NCBI GenBank assembly: GCA_963774895.1
Contig: CAVZGN010000003.1
Location: 310,001-374,000 of the forward strand
DNA: 64,000 nt
Reading direction: 5' to 3'
Origin: REEB76 sp963774895
Lineage (GTDB): Bacteria > Pseudomonadota > Gammaproteobacteria > Natronospirales > REEB76
In this document: piece by piece, positions 58,312-64,000 of the stretch
How the letters are laid out: each line of letters begins with the position of its first letter
How positions within the stretch are numbered: position 1 is the stretch's first letter
Program-made: the position numbers and the translations under genes
Notes under the pieces: model-generated
What the model was told of the DNA's origin: nothing
Database searches by the model: none
The model's input: only the letters and a program-made list of their open reading frames with translations

Positions 58312-59013
58312 ATGTCTGATTTAATGTCATATCATTGGCGGCGCAGTGCCCGCGTCAAACAACTGCAGGTGCGTATCACACCCTGGCAGGGTATCGAGGT
58401 CGTGATACCAACACGCACCAGCAAACAACGCGTGCGCTCATTTCTCACCCGTCAGCGCAAGTGGATACGCACTACCTGGGAACGCATGCAGTCGCAAATC
58501 GTTGATGCGGATCGCCGCCTGCCGGAAGCATTGGATCTACTCGCCCTGGGCGAGCATTGGGAGGTGCGCTACCGGCGCAGCTCTGCAAAACAGGCACGCA
58601 TAATTTCGCGTGCGCACACATTGATCGTGCACCACTCCGGGGATGAGGCTGCATGCCGCATGGCATTGCGCAGTTGGCTGAAGCGCCACGCACGTGAGCA
58701 CCTCGTAGTCAAGGCTCAGCGTATGGGAGCGGCTCTCGGATGCCGCTATCACCAGTTACAGATACGCGGACAGAAAAGCCGCTGGGGGAGTTATTCCTCG
58801 AATGGCACTTTGAGCCTGAGTTATAAGCTGCTGTTCCTGGAACCCGAGCTGGTGCGTTACCTGCTGGTACACGAGCTGATGCATACCCGGGTACTGGATC
58901 ACTCGGCGCGTTTCTGGAAGTACGTAGCGCAGCATGAACCTCGCTGGCGTGAACTGGATGAGCAGCTGGGCGAAGCATGGCGCGATGTGCCCGCCTGGGT
59001 TGAAACTACATAA
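58312..59013 (+). CDS. YgjP-like (DUF45/WLM-type) metalloprotease
   Basis: The 233-residue soluble protein has the DUF45 pattern: KQLQVRITPWQGIEVVIPTRTS at the start, RGQKSRWGSYSSNGTLSLSYKLLFLEPELVRYLLVHELMHTRVLDHSARFW near the C terminus, with the zinc site HELMH and the later third ligand His. Family members are SprT/WLM-like proteases; the E. coli YgjP is a relative. Substrate unknown. Confidence 0.9.
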   Translation: MSDLMSYHWRRSARVKQLQVRITPWQGIEVVIPTRTSKQRVRSFLTRQRKWIRTTWERMQSQIVDADRRLPEALDLLALGEHWEVRYRRSSAKQARIISRAHTLIVHHSGDEAACRMALRSWLKRHAREHLVVKAQRMGAALGCRYHQLQIRGQKSRWGSYSSNGTLSLSYKLLFLEPELVRYLLVHELMHTRVLDHSARFWKYVAQHEPRWRELDEQLGEAWRDVPAWVETT

Positions 59014-59080
59014 GCATTGCAAGTTGTTATGCTACCCAGCCCGGTATACTTTCCATGGCTGAGGGACTGGACGGCGCGCC

Positions 59081-59941
59081 ATGATCTATACCACCCTGGT
59101 GGATACCGAAACGCTGGCAAGCAACTTGGCTTCCGGCTGGCGCCTGTTTGACTGCAGGTTTGTGCTGAATAAGCCGGAGGAGGGCGAACGCCGCTATCGC
59201 ATCGCCCATATCCCTGGCGCACATTACCTGCATCTGGATCGTGATCTGTCAGGACCACAGACCTCGGAATCCGGCCGGCATCCCTTGCCGGTTCCGGAAT
59301 TACTGGCGGAGAAATTGAGAAACACGGGTGTGTCTGACAGCAGTCAGATCGTGGCCTATGACGACGTGCGTGGTGCGTTTGCGGCACGGCTATGGTGGCT
59401 GCTGCGCTGGCTGGGGCATCCACAGGCGGCGGTATTGGATGGTGGAATCAATAAATGGCTTGAAGAAAGGCGACCCATCACTCAAGCGATTCCAATGAGT
59501 ATGTCAGCCGGCGATTTTCAACCACACCCTGACCATGCCCTCTGGGTCGGAACTCCTGAGGTTGAAAAACTATCAAGAGAACGCATCAGCCGACTGCTGG
59601 ATGCCAGGGCACCGAGCCGTTTCCGTGGAGATGAGGAACCCATCGATACCGTGGCCGGGCACGTGCCGGACGCTGTCAACCTGCCTTTCACCGGAAACGT
59701 TAATAGCGATGGCTGCTTCAAATCACCCGGTGTATTGCGGCAGCGCTTTGAAGCAGCTCTGGCAGGAGTTGCACCTGTGGATAGCGTGTGCATGTGCGGT
59801 TCAGGGGTCTCGGCCTGCCATAACCTGTTGGCCATGGAAGTCGCTGGAATGCCGGGTGGCCGGCTTTATGCCGGTTCCTGGAGCGAATGGATACGCGATC
59901 CGTCGCGTCCGGTGGAACATGGATTGAGTAAAGATGTCTAA
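59081..59941 (+). CDS. 3-mercaptopyruvate/thiosulfate sulfurtransferase
   Basis: The 286-residue protein has two rhodanese domains: an inactive first (FDCRFVLNKPEEGERRYRIAHIPGAHYLHLDRDLSG; DDVRGAFAARLWWLLRWLGH with D in place of Cys) and an active second (LLDARAPSRFRGDEEPIDTVAGHVPDAVNLPF; catalytic loop CGSGVSA). The CGSGV loop, rather than CRKGVT, indicates the SseA (mercaptopyruvate) type. Cytoplasmic. Confidence 0.92.
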   Translation: MIYTTLVDTETLASNLASGWRLFDCRFVLNKPEEGERRYRIAHIPGAHYLHLDRDLSGPQTSESGRHPLPVPELLAEKLRNTGVSDSSQIVAYDDVRGAFAARLWWLLRWLGHPQAAVLDGGINKWLEERRPITQAIPMSMSAGDFQPHPDHALWVGTPEVEKLSRERISRLLDARAPSRFRGDEEPIDTVAGHVPDAVNLPFTGNVNSDGCFKSPGVLRQRFEAALAGVAPVDSVCMCGSGVSACHNLLAMEVAGMPGGRLYAGSWSEWIRDPSRPVEHGLSKDV

Positions 59942-60005
59942 TATCACAGACATGATTTATAGTGTCTTTCTTCGATATCCGGATCGGCTCCGGAGGAGGT
60001 GCAGG

Positions 60006-60434
60006 ATGAATACCTTGTTACGCGGCTCGATTGGATCGCTGGCCGGTATGCTGTTGGCGGTGATGTGTGCCACGGCGGTGGCCTCGCCCTTCGTGGGCTC
60101 ACGCACCGAACCCCATGCAGTACTGTATCTGGACGTCGGCCAGACCGCCAATCAGCTTTGGCCGGTGAGGATCTGGTCAGTCGACGGGAAACTCACCAAC
60201 CGCTCGAACCAGGGTGTGCTGTGGATCAAGCCGGGTGAATATGTCTTCAAGATCAAACTTGGGAAGGTGAATCTGGCTGATGTTCCGGGATTGCAACGCA
60301 ACGCAGTCTACGGCCAGGAGACCCATGAGCTGAAGATCAGCGTGGAAGCCGGCAATGCCTACTATATCGGCGCTAAATTTGAAGCTTCCGGTAAGTGGCA
60401 GCCAGAGGTATGGAAGACCGAGCAGGCTAAATAA
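60006..60434 (+). CDS. small periplasmic protein, unknown function
   Basis: From ATG 60006, behind GGAGGAGGTG, the precursor has 142 residues and a signal peptide (LRGSIGSLAGMLLAVMCATAVA). The mature part is strand-rich: AVLYLDVGQTANQLWPVRIWSVDGKLTN, VLWIKPGEYVFKIKLGK, HELKISVEAGNAYYIGAKFE. A transglutaminase- or lipocalin-like fold is possible but not proven. It is followed by a strong terminator. Confidence 0.75.
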   Translation: MNTLLRGSIGSLAGMLLAVMCATAVASPFVGSRTEPHAVLYLDVGQTANQLWPVRIWSVDGKLTNRSNQGVLWIKPGEYVFKIKLGKVNLADVPGLQRNAVYGQETHELKISVEAGNAYYIGAKFEASGKWQPEVWKTEQAK

Positions 60435-60454
60435 TATTGACCTCTACTTGATCC

Positions 60455-60489
60455 AAACCGCCGCAATCCTTACGAATGCGGCGGTTTTT
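60455..60489 (+). terminator. intrinsic terminator
   Basis: AAACCGCCGCA (60455-60465) and TGCGGCGGTTT (60477-60487) form an 11-bp perfect stem with an 11-base loop, ending in five T on the plus strand. It ends the transcript of the periplasmic protein gene. In the other direction it has only three T, so any role for acnA is weak. Confidence 0.85.
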
Positions 60490-60521
60490 CAATGTGATAT
60501 AAAAATCCTGAAGCTGCTGCA

Positions 60522-63260
60522 TCAAGCAGCGAGTTGGCGCAGAACGTATTGCAGGATGCCGCCGTTGCGATAGTAATCCCGTTCCTTGGGCGTATCCAGG
60601 CGCACATGCACTTTGACAGTTTTAGCTTTGCCATCCGTGCTCTTGATCTTGACGACGACTTCCCTGGCGTTTCCGTTATCCAGTCCCTCGATGGAGAATT
60701 CTTCCTTGCCGGTCAACGCCAGTGATTTGGCATCCTCGCCTTTTTTGAATTGCAGCGGCAATACGCCCATGCCGATGAGGTTGGAGCGGTGGATACGCTC
60801 AAAACTCTTGGCGATCACGGCGTGTACGCCCAGCAACAGGGTGCCTTTGGCGGCCCAATCGCGCGAGGAGCCGCTGCCGTATTCCTCGCCGGCGATCACC
60901 AGCAAGGGTGTCTTGTCTTTCTGATATTTCATGGAGGCATCGTAGATGCTCATGACTTCGTCAGTGGGAATATAGGTGGTGACGCCGCCTTCGGTGCCTG
61001 GCGCCAGCAGGTTGCGCAGGCGGATATTGGCAAAGGTGCCGCGAACCATCACTTCGTGGTTGCCGCGGCGTGAACCATAGGAATTGAAATCCCTTGGTTG
61101 CACGCCGTGTTCGATCAGATAGCGGCCGGCGGGGCTGTCTTTCTTGATGTTACCGGCCGGCGAGATGTGGTCGGTGGTAACGGAGTCTCCCAGCAACGCC
61201 AGGACACGAGCGCCATGAATGTCACCCACGGCTTGTGGCTGCATGCGCATGCCCTCGAAGTAGGGGGGATTGCGTACATAAGTCGAATCCTCTTCCCAAT
61301 GATAAATCTCACCTGTCGGTACTTTGAGGCTGTTCCAGTTCCTGTCGCCGTCGAACACCTGCCCGTACACCTGGTCGAACATGCCTGAATCGATGTTGGC
61401 GGCGATAAGATCCGAGATCTCCTTGTGGCTTGGCCAGATATCCTTGAGGTAGACAGGTCGGCCGTCTTTGCCGGTGCCCAGCGGGTCATTTAGCAGATCA
61501 ACATGCATGCTCCCGGCCAGGGCATAGGCGACCACCAACGGTGGTGACGCCAGGAAGTTCATCTTGACCTCAGGGTGGATGCGGCCCTCGAAATTGCGGT
61601 TGCCGGACAGGATGGCGCTGGCGGACAGGTCGCCTTTGCGTATGGCGTCACTGATCTCAGGACGCAGCGGGCCGGAATTGCCGATACAGGTAGTGCAGCC
61701 GTAGCCCACCAGGTCAAAACCCAAGGCGGCCATATCATCGAGTAAACCGCTTTTCTTCAGATAATCGGTCACTACCTTGGAACCGGGAGCGAGGCTGGTC
61801 TTTACCCAAGGCTTCGGTTTCAGACCCTTGGCGCGCGCGCGTCGCGCCAGCAGACCAGCACCGATCATGACTTCCGGGTTGGAGGTGTTGGTGCAACTGG
61901 TGATGGCAGCAATCACGGCATCGCCATCCGTCATCTTGAATGCCTGGTCACCCAACGAAACATCAGCGCTGCCTGACTTTTCGGGTTTTTGTTCAGCAGA
62001 CTTGACGGCGCCACCCTCATTTTCGAAGCGTGATATCCCACCGTTGCGCTGGGTGCGTTCTGTCGCCAGACCGGCGATGTGTTTTGCGATGACGCTTTTG
62101 GCCGATCTCAGCGGGATACGGTCCTGCGGGCGTTTTGGTCCGGCGATGCTGGGTTCGATGCTCGAAAGATCCAGTTCCAGCACCGCGCTGTACTCAGCCA
62201 CAGCTTGTCCGGGTTGGTGCCACAAACCCTGGGTTTTGGCGTAAGTTTCCACCAGCTGAACATGTTCTCGGCTGCGGCCCGTGAGTTGCAGATAGCTGAG
62301 GGTCTCCTTGTCGACGGGGAAGATGGCGCAAGTGGAACCGAACTCGGGTGACATGTTACCGAGAGTCGCGCGGTTGGCCAGCGGCAGATTCGAGACTCCG
62401 GGTCCGAAATACTCCACGAATTTGCCCACTACACCTTGCTGGCGCAGCAGCTCGGTGACTGTGAGCACCAGATCCGTGGCAGTCGTGCCTTCCGGCAAGC
62501 TGCCGCTGAGCCGCACTCCGACGACCTGAGGTATCAGCATGGTTACCGGTTGGCCGAGTATGGCGGCCTCGGCTTCAATGCCACCCACACCCCATCCGAG
62601 GACCCCCAGGCCGTTGACCATGGTGGTGTGCGAATCGGTGCCCACCAGGGTATCGGGATAGGCCTGCAATATGCCATCGACTTTGCGTTCGAAGACCACG
62701 CGGGCGAGATATTCCAGATTCACCTGGTGGCAGATGCCGGTATCTGGCGGCACCACCTTGAAATCCTGGAACGATTTCTGGCCCCATTTAAGGAAAGAGT
62801 AGCGTTCTTTATTGCGTTCGAACTCCATCTCGCCATTCTTGGCAAGCGAATCTGGATGGCCGTAGTAGTCGACCTGCACGGAATGATCGATGACCAGTTC
62901 TGCCGGTGACAGTGGATTGATTTTCTTCGGATCGCCCCCCAGCTTTCGCATGGCATCACGCATGGCAGCCAGGTCAACAACTGCCGGCACCCCGGTGAAA
63001 TCCTGCATCAGCACGCGCGCTGGTGTAAAAGCAATTTCTTTATCGGATTCGACCTTGGGCTTCCAGTTGGCCAGGGCTTCCACATCCGCGGCGGTCACCG
63101 TCACCCCGTCTTCCAGGCGCAAAAGATTTTCCAGCAGTATCTTGAGGCTGTAGGGCAGGCGTGAAACCATGTGTTTCTTCTCCAGCGCATCGAGCCTGAA
63201 AATTTCGTAGTGTTTGCCGCTGACGGTGAGCGTGGCGCGTGCATTGAAGCTGTCTTTCAT
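60522..63260 (-). CDS. acnA: aconitate hydratase A
   Basis: TCA cycle [4Fe-4S] enzyme that converts citrate to isocitrate. The 912-residue protein has the cluster cysteines in SCTNTSNPEVM (near residue 446) and GYGCTTCIGNSGPL (near 512-525), VPHDTGICHQVNLEYL-like PPDTGICHQ near 185, and the C-terminal swivel-domain GSGSSRDWAAKGTLLLGV. A TATAAT on the minus strand at 63353-63348 is a plausible -10 box, leader about 80 bases. The AcnA type (not AcnB) follows from domain order and length. Confidence 0.96.
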   Translation of the reverse strand: MKDSFNARATLTVSGKHYEIFRLDALEKKHMVSRLPYSLKILLENLLRLEDGVTVTAADVEALANWKPKVESDKEIAFTPARVLMQDFTGVPAVVDLAAMRDAMRKLGGDPKKINPLSPAELVIDHSVQVDYYGHPDSLAKNGEMEFERNKERYSFLKWGQKSFQDFKVVPPDTGICHQVNLEYLARVVFERKVDGILQAYPDTLVGTDSHTTMVNGLGVLGWGVGGIEAEAAILGQPVTMLIPQVVGVRLSGSLPEGTTATDLVLTVTELLRQQGVVGKFVEYFGPGVSNLPLANRATLGNMSPEFGSTCAIFPVDKETLSYLQLTGRSREHVQLVETYAKTQGLWHQPGQAVAEYSAVLELDLSSIEPSIAGPKRPQDRIPLRSAKSVIAKHIAGLATERTQRNGGISRFENEGGAVKSAEQKPEKSGSADVSLGDQAFKMTDGDAVIAAITSCTNTSNPEVMIGAGLLARRARAKGLKPKPWVKTSLAPGSKVVTDYLKKSGLLDDMAALGFDLVGYGCTTCIGNSGPLRPEISDAIRKGDLSASAILSGNRNFEGRIHPEVKMNFLASPPLVVAYALAGSMHVDLLNDPLGTGKDGRPVYLKDIWPSHKEISDLIAANIDSGMFDQVYGQVFDGDRNWNSLKVPTGEIYHWEEDSTYVRNPPYFEGMRMQPQAVGDIHGARVLALLGDSVTTDHISPAGNIKKDSPAGRYLIEHGVQPRDFNSYGSRRGNHEVMVRGTFANIRLRNLLAPGTEGGVTTYIPTDEVMSIYDASMKYQKDKTPLLVIAGEEYGSGSSRDWAAKGTLLLGVHAVIAKSFERIHRSNLIGMGVLPLQFKKGEDAKSLALTGKEEFSIEGLDNGNAREVVVKIKSTDGKAKTVKVHVRLDTPKERDYYRNGGILQYVLRQLAA

Positions 63261-63347
63261 AACGACTCCATGATGAGAAGCAATATGCCTGCCGGCTGCT
63301 GGCGCAGTGACGTTATTGGCGTAAGCCGGAATTTAACGTGAAGCAAT

Positions 63348-63353
63348 ATTATA
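63348..63353 (-). promoter_or_regulatory. probable -10 box of acnA
   Basis: On the minus strand TATAAT reads at 63353-63348, giving a transcription start near 63341 and a leader of about 80 bases. There is no good -35 box, so the promoter may need an activator. Moderate support only. Confidence 0.4.
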
Positions 63354-63378
63354 ATTCAAAGACCGCACAATCGGCAGC

Positions 63379-64000
63379 TCAGGCATAGCGACTGGATTCA
63401 CGTAACAAACGCTGCGCTTCTTTTTGCAAGCTCGCGCGCATGAATAACAACATCCAACGGGAGCCACCACACTGGCGCCAGAGTACCGCCGAACGCAATC
63501 CCCCGAGCAGCAGACTACGCACCATGTTGATGATGCGCTGGTTCTGCAGATGCAGCGCATCACCCGTGACCATGATGCGCGGCTGGATAGTGCCGGCACT
63601 GTGCAGATAAGTATCCGCGAGATTCGCCAGTACGTTCGCATGCGTGGGTCCAAAATGACGGAACTGATCGCGTGCGCGTCTGATGCCGTCTTCGAGCACT
63701 TGCTTGAGCGCGCGCCGGCGCATGACCTTGCCCTGCAGCTGCAGCAGGCTCAGCGTATAACGCAGTATCACTACATCAGCCGAGTTGTGCTGGTCTCCCA
63801 GCAAGCCGGCCAGCCGCTGCAAGCCGAAACTGAGCCTAGGGATGCCGCCATATACTTCAGGAACATCCGCGGCTTCAGTCTTTAGGATACTGCCGAGGGT
63901 CGAATTCAAAAAATTCTCATCGGCTCGCTGGCCGGTAGCCACATCGTTGACCAGAGCAGCTGCCTGGACCACGCCCGCCAGCGCCAGCACCCGATCTGAT
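63379..64000 (-). CDS. hflD: high frequency lysogenization protein HflD homolog, partial
   Basis: The frame is open to the right edge, so the N terminus is missing; about 207 residues are seen, of an expected 210. The family pattern is present: LALAGVVQAAALVND near the start, NSTLGSILKTEAADVPEVYGG, ILRYTLSLLQLQGKV, and PRIMVTGDALHLQNQRIINMVRSLLLGGLRSAVLWRQCGGSRWMLLFMR near the end. HflD is a membrane-associated protein that binds phage CII in E. coli. The gene normally follows mnmA and precedes purB; here acnA follows. Confidence 0.9.
   Translation of the reverse strand, partial: SDRVLALAGVVQAAALVNDVATGQRADENFLNSTLGSILKTEAADVPEVYGGIPRLSFGLQRLAGLLGDQHNSADVVILRYTLSLLQLQGKVMRRRALKQVLEDGIRRARDQFRHFGPTHANVLANLADTYLHSAGTIQPRIMVTGDALHLQNQRIINMVRSLLLGGLRSAVLWRQCGGSRWMLLFMRASLQKEAQRLLRESSRYA

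Overview
The window looks like ordinary chromosome from a Gram-negative gammaproteobacterium that is not an enteric. The evidence is the LPS and envelope genes (kdsB, lolA, a GT9 heptosyltransferase, a type II secretion operon) and a gene order that is a variant of the Escherichia coli order clpS-clpA-infA-aat-trxB-lrp-ftsK-lolA-rarA-serS. Most genes are GC-rich. AT-rich patches with orphan genes lie near 22.2-23.3, 34.5-35.9 and 37.3-38.2 kb. I cannot name the genus. I see no IS element, transposase, integrase, prophage, CRISPR array, rRNA or plasmid function.

Layout. 0-9.1 kb: 3' end of kdsB, an orphan membrane protein, a LMW protein tyrosine phosphatase, rne (minus) with a long leader, rluC, a Maf-type pyrophosphatase, then yceD-rpmF-plsX-fabH. 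9.2-19.1 kb (minus): a 1071-aa secreted Asp-box propeller protein, then a type II secretion operon gspC-D-E-F followed by a small outer-membrane barrel; the pseudopilin and assembly-platform genes are absent. 19.4-34.5 kb: clpS-clpA, two orphan genes, infA, bpt, aat, a FemAB-like gene, trxB, then (plus) ald-ftsK-lolA-rarA-serS and a tRNA-Ser(UGA). ClpS, ClpA, Bpt and Aat together make up most of a bacterial N-degron pathway.

34.5-38.2 kb is a patchwork of small orphan membrane or secreted proteins around a GT9 glycosyltransferase, with a degraded copy of the 3' end of a Rieske gene. 38.2-45.4 kb (minus) is a SUF iron-sulfur operon, sufR-sufB-sufC-sufD-sufS-sufU-sufT-Rieske ferredoxin, preceded by a palindrome that matches the type 1 IscR motif core. 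45.4-49.3 kb: SirB-like, Mpo1-like and NERD proteins, then a DUF3300-DUF2950 pair. 49.4-51.1 kb is a decayed mercury-resistance module: merR, a canonical MerR-type promoter, merT, a CPVC lipoprotein and a truncated GDCCVxC-type gene, with no merA or merP. 51.1-64 kb: M20 peptidase, TatD nuclease, MtfA-like peptidase, an ABC-2 exporter, MAPEG protein, a VWA-FHA membrane protein, a YgjP-like metalloprotease, a sulfurtransferase, a periplasmic orphan, acnA and the 3' part of hflD.

The most unusual non-coding signal is a family of dispersed palindromic elements with CCCTCACCC / GGGTGAGGG ends, at six places including one inside the suf operon and one between rarA and serS that is bracketed by 14-bp direct repeats. 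A separate GTAG-type REP chain supplies the stop codon of trxB. No single clearly new defence or biosynthetic system stands out. The best leads are the decayed mer module, the incomplete T2SS operon with its extra barrel gene, and the repeat family.
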